From positions 2,728,001 to 2,792,000 of the forward strand of contig NZ_WFKL01000001.1 of NCBI RefSeq assembly GCF_009208105.1: 64,000 nucleotides of DNA, read 5' to 3'. Each line of letters starts with the position of its first letter. The first letter of the stretch is position 1. Origin of the DNA: Rouxiella sp. S1S-2 (GTDB lineage Bacteria > Pseudomonadota > Gammaproteobacteria > Enterobacterales > Enterobacteriaceae). The notes under the pieces are model-generated. The model was not told where the DNA came from, made no database searches, and saw only the letters and a list, made by a program, of their open reading frames with translations. Shown here piece by piece: positions 26,820-34,804 of this stretch. Position numbers and translations under genes: made by a program.

Positions 26820-27924
26820 TTGAATCCTTTAAAAAGCGCTGCGGGCGATAGGCTTTCAGCTCTGCCACCGGCTGGCCCTGAATCTCCTGCGTCACCAGAC
26901 GCGCCAAAAGAGGTGACAGCGTCACACCACTGTGAGTGACTACAGTGTAATATCCTGTTATTCCAGGCGTCGGGCCAACAATAGGATACCCGTCAGCAGG
27001 AAGCGCACGAATCCCCATACGCGCTTGATAATGCGCCGGTTTCAACGCTGCAAGTTTCGGCCAGATGGCCGCGGCTTTACTGATAATATCGGCGGCCAAT
27101 TCATTAACCCGTGACTGAGGCGTAGATTCATCGATGTCATACACCCCTTCATTCGGACAAAGCAGCGTAACGCCTTCTCCGTCTGGTCGACAATGAAACA
27201 GCGGCGTAGCCAACACGTGGCTGACCGGCACAACATCGGCAGGCACGCGGATCAGAATACCGGTGGTTGGCGCAAGCGGGGTCGCCAGTGGATTGGCATA
27301 GGGCGCTTTGTCTGACCAGCGACCGCTGGCATTAATGGTTAAATCTGCCTTATGTAATGTGCCGTCAGCGGTTTTAACACCCGTGACAGTGTCACCCACC
27401 TGGCTGATTTCAACCACTTTGCTGCCGGTAACAATCTTGGCCCCTTCTTCTGCACTGGCCTGCAGCAGCTGTTGAATATACTGGCGAGTATCAACCCAGC
27501 CTTCTGAAGGGAACCAGCCAATCGCCCCTTCATTGCCATTGAGATGCAGTGCAGGCTCACGTTGCTGCAACTGCTCCGCGCTTATCCATTCGGCAGGATA
27601 GTGAAAATTTTGCAACTCATCAACGTTGTCGCGCATCGCCTGTTGCTCATTCGCCGCCCGCCATTCAAGACCGCCGATTAAATTAAGCCATGATGCGTGA
27701 CCAAAACGTCTAGCCAGGTCGCGGTGTGCCTGCATGCCCGCGGCATTGAGACGATGATAGCCTTCCGGCGGCTTGCTGTGGGCGTTTATCCAGGCGAACG
27801 AATTAGCGCTGGTGCCTTTACCGGCTTCTCCCGCCTCCAGCAGTGTGACGGCAAACCCTGCCTGGGTCAGTTCCCAGGTCAGTGATGTACCGACCATTCC
27901 TGCACCAATTACGATAATTTTCAT
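26809..27924 (-). CDS. FAD-dependent oxidoreductase, DadA/DAO-like
   Basis: 371 residues. The FAD-binding GxGxxG is at the very start (VIGAGMVGTSLTWELTQ), followed by GTSANSFAWINAHSKPPEGY and, near the C-terminus, a second FAD contact (MGIRALPADGYPIVGPTPG then THSGVTLSPLLARLV). Enzymes of this group oxidise D-amino acids, glycine or N-methylated amines. It lies upstream of tag in one transcript. Two perfect matS sites are embedded in its coding sequence, 470 bp apart. The substrate is unassigned. Confidence 0.85.
   Translation of the reverse strand: MKIIVIGAGMVGTSLTWELTQAGFAVTLLEAGEAGKGTSANSFAWINAHSKPPEGYHRLNAAGMQAHRDLARRFGHASWLNLIGGLEWRAANEQQAMRDNVDELQNFHYPAEWISAEQLQQREPALHLNGNEGAIGWFPSEGWVDTRQYIQQLLQASAEEGAKIVTGSKVVEISQVGDTVTGVKTADGTLHKADLTINASGRWSDKAPYANPLATPLAPTTGILIRVPADVVPVSHVLATPLFHCRPDGEGVTLLCPNEGVYDIDESTPQSRVNELAADIISKAAAIWPKLAALKPAHYQARMGIRALPADGYPIVGPTPGITGYYTVVTHSGVTLSPLLARLVTQEIQGQPVAELKAYRPQRFLKDSIDD
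26913..26925. other. matS site (MatP binding)
   Basis: GTGACAGCGTCAC fits GTGACRNYGTCAC perfectly. It is inside the coding region of the DadA-like gene, 470 bp from the next one. Confidence 0.93.
27383..27395. other. matS site (MatP binding)
   Basis: GTGACAGTGTCAC fits GTGACRNYGTCAC perfectly. Also inside the DadA-like gene, where the codons read DTVTG on the minus strand. Two such close matS sites are unusual. Confidence 0.93.
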
Positions 27925-28143
27925 CAGTTCTCCAGAATTTTGCGGGTCTGCACCAGACTCAGTGCGGGATAAACGGTTTGAAGAAAATCTTGAATAGTTA
28001 ACTTAATCAATAAAGTAGCCAAGCGAGCGTTGAGGTGCAACATTTTTATCCTCACCGGTGCAGGCAGCACACATGTCATCTGGGTGTCATAAATCACCTT
28101 TAGGGTGACTGCACATCAATAAGTCCCAAAGAGGATAGTCCCC

Positions 28144-28224
28144 ATGAATCAGCCTGCCTGTTTGCCGGTAGTGCTCGCCTGTGCCTGCCACTGCGGAAAA
28201 TGCTCCGCTCTGGAGAACAAATGA
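28144..28224 (+). CDS. Cysteine-rich 26-residue leader peptide, candidate
   Basis: ATG 28144 has GAGG nine bases upstream. The peptide is 26 residues with five Cys: PAC then CACHCGKC. Its TGA overlaps the ATG of the ABC ATPase gene at 28221 (ATGA), so ribosomes can pass straight from one to the other. Cys-rich leader ORFs in front of sulfur or metal genes are known to regulate translation or transcription by cysteine or metal status; here a metal-binding microprotein or such a leader are both open. Only position, ribosome binding site and composition support it. Confidence 0.5.
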   Translation: MNQPACLPVVLACACHCGKCSALENK

Positions 28225-28940
28225 GCCCTCAAAAAACCCAACCTGCCGCTATTCGCGTACAGCACGTATTCCATCACTTTGCCACGACACCCGTTCTCAA
28301 TGACGTGTGCCTTGACGTGCCAAAAGGCACCATCATGGCGCTGCTCGGCCCCTCCGGCTGTGGTAAGAGCACCCTGCTGAAACTGCTTGCCGGGCTGTTG
28401 CATCCCGATGACGGACAGCTCTTTTTTGGTGAACATAAGGTAGTTGATGGCCGTTTTAGCCTGCCGCCTGAGCAACGCGATTTAGGCATGGTGTTTCAGG
28501 ACTATGCGCTGTGGCCGCACTTGAGTGTGGCGCAAAACGTGGCCTTTCCGCTGCAAATGCGCGGTGTGAAAGCGAGTGAGCGTCAACGGCGCACGCTTGA
28601 GGCGCTAGACCGCGTTGGGTTGGCCGACTTTGCGCCACGACGCCCAAGCGAGCTGTCGGGCGGGCAGCAGCAGCGCGTCGCCCTGGCCCGCGCCATTGTC
28701 GCCGAGCCGCAGATTCTGTTATTCGATGAGCCTCTCTCCAACCTTGACCGCAACCTGCGCGAAAGCCTGTGTGAAGAAATGGCGGTCCTTCTACGTCAGT
28801 TAGGCACCACGGCGGTGTATGTCACCCACGACCCGCATGAAGCCAAGGCGCTGGCCCACGGCATTGCCCGTATGGAAAGCGGCGCGATTAAGCGCATCGA
28901 CTGGCTCGATATTTCTCGTGTTTCTCCCTTTGTTGCATAA
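28221..28940 (+). CDS. ABC transporter ATPase, iron/polyamine-type
   Basis: 239 residues from ATG 28221, preceded by GGAG. Walker A is LLGPSGCGKST, then the Q-loop VFQDYALWPHLS, the signature LSGGQQQR, Walker B ILLFDEPLSNLD and the switch His VTHDPHEA. Family: FbpC/SfuC/PotA. The C-terminal regulatory extension of longer members is missing, so the chain is short. First full gene of an operon with a binding protein and a double permease. It is overlapped by the Cys-rich leader ORF. Confidence 0.88.
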   Translation: MSPQKTQPAAIRVQHVFHHFATTPVLNDVCLDVPKGTIMALLGPSGCGKSTLLKLLAGLLHPDDGQLFFGEHKVVDGRFSLPPEQRDLGMVFQDYALWPHLSVAQNVAFPLQMRGVKASERQRRTLEALDRVGLADFAPRRPSELSGGQQQRVALARAIVAEPQILLFDEPLSNLDRNLRESLCEEMAVLLRQLGTTAVYVTHDPHEAKALAHGIARMESGAIKRIDWLDISRVSPFVA

Positions 28941-28958
28941 CTTCTGGTGGATTAAAAA

Positions 28959-29954
28959 ATGCGCATATTGAATAACAAATCTCGACACTCCATTTCACTT
29001 AAAACAGGTTTATTGACGGCAATGACTCTCTCTTTTGCACTGGCAACCGGCAGCGCGCAGGCGCTGACTGTCTATACTGCGGGTCCCGGTTCTCTGGCTA
29101 AAAAGCTGGCGGCGGGCTATGAAAAACAAACCGGTGTTAAAGTCGATATTTTTCAGGCGACCACCGGTAAAGTAATGGCCCGACTGGACGCCGAACAGGC
29201 CAACCCGCAGGCTGACGTGCTGATTTCGGCCTCGTGGGACACGGCGACCAGCCTCGAAAAACGTGACTGGCTGCTGGCTTATGAAAGCCCGAATGCTGAG
29301 CACGTTCCCACGCAGTTCAAATCAGCTTATTACGTCGCACAGGGCATATCGGCACTGGGGATAGTCTGGAATACCAAAAGCGGCACGCCGGAGCCGAAAG
29401 ACTGGCAGGACCTGGCGCAACCATCGTTTAAAGACAAGGTGACCACGCCTGATCCCTCACTGTCAGGCGCGTCGCTGGACCTACTTGAAGGGCTGCAAAA
29501 TGCGCACGGTGAGCAGGCGTGGAAGCTATTTGGCGACTTAAAAGCCAACGGGGCAATTATTGCCGGACCCAATGCGCAGGCCTTGACGCCAGTGCTACAG
29601 GGTGCCAAAGCGGCAGTGTTTGGTGCGGTTGACTATGTCGCTTATAACAGCGTCGAGGCCGGTGAGGCCATCAAGGTTATCTTTCCCTCCAGCGGCACGG
29701 TGATTGCGCCACGCCCGATGATGATCCTCAAAAGCACTAAAGAGCCAGCACAGGCGAAAGCCTTTATTGACTATGTGCTCTCGCCCGAGGGGCAAAAACT
29801 GGTGGCCGACGCTTGGCTGATGCCCGCACGCGACGATGTGGATGCCAAGCGCCCTCTTTTCAAATCGCTAAAAGTTTTGCCCGCCGATGCTGTCGGCTCC
29901 TCAGACCGTAAGCAGGTACTGGATAAATTCGCCACCCTTTTTGCGGCCAACTAG
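28959..29954 (+). CDS. Periplasmic substrate-binding protein of the iron/2-aminoethylphosphonate type
   Basis: 331 residues. A signal peptide ends near AQA-L (residues 35-36). The mature start LTVYTAGPGSLAKKLAAGYEKQTGVKV and the middle ADVLISASWDTAT are typical of family-1 (FbpA/SfuA) binding proteins; the late VIAPRPMMILKSTKEPAQAKAFIDYVLSPEGQ closes the second lobe. The adjacent Tyr pair that binds ferric ion in FbpA is not obvious at the C-terminus, so the ligand may not be iron. It captures the substrate for the permease downstream. Confidence 0.85.
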   Translation: MRILNNKSRHSISLKTGLLTAMTLSFALATGSAQALTVYTAGPGSLAKKLAAGYEKQTGVKVDIFQATTGKVMARLDAEQANPQADVLISASWDTATSLEKRDWLLAYESPNAEHVPTQFKSAYYVAQGISALGIVWNTKSGTPEPKDWQDLAQPSFKDKVTTPDPSLSGASLDLLEGLQNAHGEQAWKLFGDLKANGAIIAGPNAQALTPVLQGAKAAVFGAVDYVAYNSVEAGEAIKVIFPSSGTVIAPRPMMILKSTKEPAQAKAFIDYVLSPEGQKLVADAWLMPARDDVDAKRPLFKSLKVLPADAVGSSDRKQVLDKFATLFAAN

Positions 29955-30008
29955 GCCTGATCCGATTGATGTAACCGGCGAAGAAATTCGCCGGTGTCTG
30001 GAGCCTCT

Positions 30009-31664
30009 ATGAACAAAAATTCGCTGCTGCCGGTGTTTACTGGCGGCGCACTGCTGCTATTGGTTGCCGTTCCCGTGACTTTTGTGCTGCTGCAGGCCCT
30101 ATTTCCGCATCTCGATGCGGGCCGTTTCAGCTCACCGTTTAGCGCCTTTGTCAGGCTGTTTACCGACCCACAATTTTCCTCTCTGCTCGGTGGAACCGTT
30201 AAACTGGGACTCGGTGTGGCACTGTCTAGTGCGCTGATAGGTATCCCATTGGGCACCCTACGTGGCCTGTTTGTTTTGCCCTATGCCCGTCTTTGGGACG
30301 CGCTGTTTCTGATCCCTTTTTTGTTTCCGCCTTATCTTGCAGCGCTGTCGTGGATGCTGGCGCTGCAGTCGCGCGGCTATGTGCAGCAGCTGCTAGGGAT
30401 TGATCTTAACAACTTTCTGTTTTCGCTGTCGGGTATGGTGTTTGTCATGACGCTTAACGTATTCCCAGTGGTCTATTTTGCCGTTTCGCGCAGTATGGCG
30501 GCCAGCGGAAGTCGGCTTGCGGACGTGGCAAGAGTGCACGGTGCCGGGCCTTGGCGGGCATTTATTCGCATCACGCTGCCGCTTGCCCTGCCATCGATGG
30601 CCTCAAGCCTGCTGCTGGCTTTTACATTGGCGATTGAAGAGTACGGCGTACCGGCTGCACTGGGCACACGCAGCGGCATTGAGGTGCTGACAACCGGTAT
30701 AGAACAGCGGTTGGCGGATTGGCCAATCGACATGCCGGGCGCGGCGGGGCTTTCAGTGATACTGGTGGCGATCGCCTGCTGTGCCTACTGCGTACAGCGG
30801 GCAATCATCGGTGCAAGAAACGTTGAAACCACCTCGGGTAAGCCGACGGACGCCGTGCCTAAATCCTTGGGGCGCGGGCATTATCCGGTTATTGCATTGT
30901 TTGTTATGGTGACTACGGTGGCGGTTGCTTTGCCTCTGGCATCGATGTTGGCCACCGCTTTTACCCGCACGCTTTCAGGTGGACTTTCGGTGGGCAATTT
31001 TACCCTGCGCCATTTCGAGGCGCTGTTCGACGTTCAAGGTGACGCCTTGGGGGCGTTGGGCACCAGCCTCAGTTTGGCGCTATTTACCGCATTAATCGTT
31101 GGCATTGTAGGATTGCTGGCAGCATGGTTGGTTGTGGCTCAGCGGGTGCGCTTTGCCGCCTGCATTGATGCACTGTCGCTGTTTCCTGCCGCGCTGCCGG
31201 GCATTGTGGTTGGCGTAGGGCTGATTTTGGCCTGGAACCGCAGCTTCTGGCCGATAACGCCTTACAATACTTGGGGAATTTTACTGCTTGCCTACTGCTG
31301 CCTGTTGTTGCCGTATCCGGTACGCTACGTCAGTGCAGCCATCAAGCAGATTGGCGAAAATCTTGACGCGGCCGCCAGAGTCCATGGTGCCAGTGCGGCG
31401 CAGGCGCTGAGGCTGATTATGCTGCCACTGGTTTGGCCAAGTCTGCTGGCGGCGATGATGATGGTGTTTGCCGTTGCCTCACGTGAGCTGGTGACTTCGC
31501 TGCTGTTGGCTCCTGCTGGGGTGCAAACGGTGTCGGTGTTTGTCTGGCGGCAGTTTGAGCAGGGTTCGGTTGGCGACGGCATGGCAATGGCCAGTCTGGC
31601 CGTGATATTAACGCTGACAGTCATGCTGTTTGCAGTAAGGTTGCAGAACCGACAGGTGCATTAG
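30009..31664 (+). CDS. Double-domain ABC permease (FbpB/ThiP-like)
   Basis: 551 residues from ATG 30009, with CTGGAG five bases before it. Two permease halves of about 260 residues are joined in one chain, each with an EAA-type loop (DVARVHGAGPWRAFIRITLP and DAAARVHGASAAQALRLIMLP). Roughly twelve membrane segments. The same arrangement is known in FbpB, SfuB and ThiP. It completes the operon with the ATPase and binding protein. The substrate is not certain: iron(III), phosphonate or thiamine are all possible for the family. Confidence 0.88.
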   Translation: MNKNSLLPVFTGGALLLLVAVPVTFVLLQALFPHLDAGRFSSPFSAFVRLFTDPQFSSLLGGTVKLGLGVALSSALIGIPLGTLRGLFVLPYARLWDALFLIPFLFPPYLAALSWMLALQSRGYVQQLLGIDLNNFLFSLSGMVFVMTLNVFPVVYFAVSRSMAASGSRLADVARVHGAGPWRAFIRITLPLALPSMASSLLLAFTLAIEEYGVPAALGTRSGIEVLTTGIEQRLADWPIDMPGAAGLSVILVAIACCAYCVQRAIIGARNVETTSGKPTDAVPKSLGRGHYPVIALFVMVTTVAVALPLASMLATAFTRTLSGGLSVGNFTLRHFEALFDVQGDALGALGTSLSLALFTALIVGIVGLLAAWLVVAQRVRFAACIDALSLFPAALPGIVVGVGLILAWNRSFWPITPYNTWGILLLAYCCLLLPYPVRYVSAAIKQIGENLDAAARVHGASAAQALRLIMLPLVWPSLLAAMMMVFAVASRELVTSLLLAPAGVQTVSVFVWRQFEQGSVGDGMAMASLAVILTLTVMLFAVRLQNRQVH

Positions 31665-31681
31665 GTGCCGTGAAATAGCCG

Positions 31682-33058
31682 CTATTCGGGCGCCGAAGTG
31701 GAACTTTTAGCCGCGCGATCGTCATGTCGCCACTCCTTTCTGAGCAGCTTGATGCGATTAAAGGCGTGTCTCGCCAGGCGAAACCACGAAACTTGACGCG
31801 GGTCGACCAGCATGCTCAGCGCTCTGGCATAGTCTAGCGTCAGGCCCGGCGTCCAGGCCATGGTCAGCGCTCGCATTCTTATTTGCGATGCAACCCACAG
31901 TTCGGGTGTCAACAGCAGAAGTAGCATCACCAGCGGCCCGTTGCCCATCGAACGCGCCACCGCGCCCTCAATGGCCGCATCCAGCGCGCGCGCAACTGTG
32001 CTTGAGCAGTTGCGATAGGTCAAATTATAGGTTGAATCCTTTTGATAACGCTGCCAAAACTGATTCAATTTTTCAGCATTATAATTTTTAATCATCACCT
32101 GCACGGTTGAGGCACACCACTCTTTTGCCTCAGTTTTGTAGTCCGGCAAAAAGCGGCCCGCTACGTTATTTTCCGGCGTGGCGCGCAGCAGGCTGGCAAA
32201 CGAACTGCTGGAACGGTCAATCTCATCTTTGGGATAGAGGCTGATATAAATGCCTTCCGGGGATTCAAGTGCAGAATGTCCGGTAGATATGACCCCGTTG
32301 ATATCCACGGCAGCGATATAACGCCCGACAATCATCTGACCGCGAGCCGGCGCTTTCGAACTGCCGGTTGGCGTCCAGATGTGGACCGTCAACGCCTTGA
32401 CCGAGGTTGATGCGCTGTCGTTGGTGAAAGAGTTTTCATTATCGATTTTAGGCGGCAGTTTAGAGCCGATAAGTGGGTTTCCGACGGCAATAAACGCTGG
32501 ATTGACGGTCATTTTTCGCACGCTCATGGCAATGCGCAAAAAGTTAAGACCGGCGAAAAACAGAAATAATCCCAGGAAATACGGCAGCGTGCCAATGTAG
32601 TTGGTGGGATAAGGTTGGAAAAAAAACACCGCAAGCAGAATTTCAACCATGCCGCCAATCGCGGCTGCTCGCCAACGGCGGTAGCGCACAACCCACGCTG
32701 AAGTGAGCTGCAGCAGCCCGTCGGCCAGAAACAAAAAGCCAAACAGCATCGACAGAATAAAATGACCGTGATGATGACCGGCAAGAATGAGCCCCGCGCA
32801 CAGCACCACGACCACTCCTTTCACATAGCGTAGGGTCTTTTGCCCGCCCACGCCGGCCCAGGCAACGGTGAGGGTAAAGAAACCGTCGATCATCAACAGC
32901 CAGGCAAAGAAGTCGATCGGGAAACTGATCGCGTTATCGAGTCCATCGACAAAAATGGCAATGCCGCTGACCCACCATAAAACGCCCATCGCCATTATGC
33001 TACGCCAGCGGTCTCGTAAATAGTCAACGCCAAGCAGCAGTAAAACAAGTCGAGCCAT
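31682..33058 (-). CDS. HdeD-like membrane domain fused to a papain-like lipase/peptidase domain
   Basis: 458 residues. Residues 1-180 hold six hydrophobic helices in the HdeD (acid-resistance membrane protein) pattern, with repeated DG and G.L.L motifs. Residues 220-360 resemble the permuted NlpC/P60-like enzymes: His261 in ISTGHSALE, Cys315 in EWCASTVQ and Cys351 in YRNCSSTVARAL, the last in the usual position for the nucleophile before a helix. A further hydrophobic stretch and a basic tail end the protein. Convergent with the permease operon upstream. The role, perhaps cleaving lipids or peptides at the membrane, is inferred from motifs only. Confidence 0.7.
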   Translation of the reverse strand: MARLVLLLLGVDYLRDRWRSIMAMGVLWWVSGIAIFVDGLDNAISFPIDFFAWLLMIDGFFTLTVAWAGVGGQKTLRYVKGVVVVLCAGLILAGHHHGHFILSMLFGFLFLADGLLQLTSAWVVRYRRWRAAAIGGMVEILLAVFFFQPYPTNYIGTLPYFLGLFLFFAGLNFLRIAMSVRKMTVNPAFIAVGNPLIGSKLPPKIDNENSFTNDSASTSVKALTVHIWTPTGSSKAPARGQMIVGRYIAAVDINGVISTGHSALESPEGIYISLYPKDEIDRSSSSFASLLRATPENNVAGRFLPDYKTEAKEWCASTVQVMIKNYNAEKLNQFWQRYQKDSTYNLTYRNCSSTVARALDAAIEGAVARSMGNGPLVMLLLLLTPELWVASQIRMRALTMAWTPGLTLDYARALSMLVDPRQVSWFRLARHAFNRIKLLRKEWRHDDRAAKSSTSAPE

Positions 33059-33169
33059 TTTTTTCGCCTGATTATCAAGAAGGTCTGTTACTAATTAAAC
33101 AGGTGTTTATCTTTTAATCAAACGGAAAAGGCGGGTAAGAGTGGTTCTTTTGGCGGCGTTTTGAGTCAA

Positions 33170-33922
33170 TTACCAGGGAATGGTGGTGCTGTCCCAGCGG
33201 GTGAAGGTGCCGCTGGGGCCGTCTGGACCGAGCAAGGCGACGCGCACCACTTCACGGGAGCCGTCTTCAATGGTTGCGGTACCCTGAAAATTGTTCAGCG
33301 CCGTTTTGGTAAAACCAGGAGAGACCAGATTAACTTTGATGCCCTCCTCCTCAAGTTCAATCATCATCGCCAGCGTGATGCCGTTAAGTGCCGTTTTAGA
33401 GGCGGAATAACCTGGGCTGTAAATATTGCGATAGGGGAAACTTGGATCGGCGTTTAATGCTAAAGACCCCACGCCGCTGGAAACATTGACTATGCGAGCA
33501 TCGCAAGAGAGGCGCAAAAGCGGCAGCATTGCCTGATATACACTGAGCACTCCGAAGACGTTGGTCTCCCAAATGGCGCGGACCTCATCGATTGAAACAT
33601 TGCTGGCGCTGTTGATACTGGCGAAGTTTTCGAAGTCGACATTCTCTCTCCCATGCTTCGAAATAGCGGCGTTATTGACCAGCAGGTCCAGGCGACCGAA
33701 TTCACGGCGAATTCGGTCAGCGGCGGCGGCAATAGACGCACCCTCTGTTACGTCGATCTGCAAGGCTATAGCACCGATCTCTTTTGCTGCGGTCTCACCG
33801 CGTTCGAGGTTTCTTGAGCCAAGTAATACGGTGATGCCCTGTGCCGCCAGTTCTTTGGCGACTTGCAGGCCAACGCCTTGGTTAGCGCCGGTAATCAGGG
33901 CAATGCGTTTATGTTCAGTCAT
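33170..33922 (-). CDS. Short-chain dehydrogenase/reductase
   Basis: 250 residues of the classical SDR family: the cofactor motif is TGANQGVGLQVA, followed by NNAA at residue 87, NVSSGVGS with the catalytic Ser, and YSASK with Tyr and Lys. The Tyr-x-x-x-Lys spacing is intact. It resembles plant- and bacterium-type carbonyl reductases that reduce ketones with NADPH. It is a single gene; no linked pathway gene indicates a substrate. Confidence 0.85.
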   Translation of the reverse strand: MTEHKRIALITGANQGVGLQVAKELAAQGITVLLGSRNLERGETAAKEIGAIALQIDVTEGASIAAAADRIRREFGRLDLLVNNAAISKHGRENVDFENFASINSASNVSIDEVRAIWETNVFGVLSVYQAMLPLLRLSCDARIVNVSSGVGSLALNADPSFPYRNIYSPGYSASKTALNGITLAMMIELEEEGIKVNLVSPGFTKTALNNFQGTATIEDGSREVVRVALLGPDGPSGTFTRWDSTTIPW

Positions 33923-34030
33923 GTTGTTGTCCTCTCTGTGGGTTTCGATAAATCCAAGATAAACCAGCCAGAGAGGACTGAATATGGTGCAAAGTCCATA
34001 TTACATGTTTATAAGTCCATTGCTACTATT

Positions 34031-34804
34031 TCAAAAGCCGGAATAGGCGGCGATAAACTCACCGGCGATCGCCACAGCAATCTCAGCCGGGAGTTTGCCT
34101 TTTACATCTGGAAGCCCCACGGGACAACGCATTTTTGCCAATGCGTCTTCGCTAATTCCTTTACCTTGCAGTCGATAATCAAACCTTTTTCGCTTGGTTT
34201 CAGAGCCGATCAGGCCAAAATAGTTAAAATCGTTGCGCTTGAGGATCTTCTCACTTAGCGCCAGATCCAGCTGGTGGTCGTGGGTTAACACCATAAAATA
34301 GCTGTTGGCGGCCATCTGCTGCACGGTTTCTGCCGGACTTTCGTCAACAATACAGGTAATTTGCGGGTCTACGTGCTCAGGAAATTCGCAGGCCCGCGAG
34401 TCAATCCAAGTAATACGGCACGGCAGCATCGACAGAATACTAATCAGGGCGCGGCCTACGTGACCGGCGCCGTAAACGACTACCTGTGGCTGCTGCTGGC
34501 ACAGCGGCTCAAACAGCACGGTGGCAACACCGCCGCAGCATTGTCCGAGACGCGCACCCAGATTGAATCGCTCCACGCGGCTCTCCTGTGCGCCGTTGCT
34601 TAACATTTCGCGGGCGATGGCCGAGGCCTGAAACTCGAGGTTTCCCCCACCGAGGGTGAAATACTGCCCTTCGGCGGTGACCAACATTTTGCATCCGCTG
34701 TTGCGCGGCGTAGAACCCTGATGCTCAATCAGGGTTATCATTACGCAGGACTCTCTACGTTGCTGCAGTTGGCTGAGCTGGATTATCCAATCGTCGGTGC
34801 GCAT
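34031..34804 (-). CDS. xdhC: XdhC, xanthine dehydrogenase accessory protein
   Basis: 257 residues. The XdhC pattern is clear: an N-terminal VMITLIEHQGSTPRNSGCKMLV segment, then GARLGQCCGG with paired Cys that hold molybdenum cofactor, and a Rossmann core VVVYGAGHVGRAL with LTHDHQLDL. XdhC inserts the sulfurated molybdenum cofactor into the large subunit. It overlaps the 3' end of xdhB by 22 bp and is the last gene of xdhABC. Confidence 0.95.
   Translation of the reverse strand: MRTDDWIIQLSQLQQRRESCVMITLIEHQGSTPRNSGCKMLVTAEGQYFTLGGGNLEFQASAIAREMLSNGAQESRVERFNLGARLGQCCGGVATVLFEPLCQQQPQVVVYGAGHVGRALISILSMLPCRITWIDSRACEFPEHVDPQITCIVDESPAETVQQMAANSYFMVLTHDHQLDLALSEKILKRNDFNYFGLIGSETKRKRFDYRLQGKGISEDALAKMRCPVGLPDVKGKLPAEIAVAIAGEFIAAYSGF

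Noticed and set aside
28149..28475. Minus-strand ORF of 108 codons opposite the ABC ATPase start
   Set aside because: Antisense to a secure ABC ATPase; no ribosome binding site and no recognisable motif.
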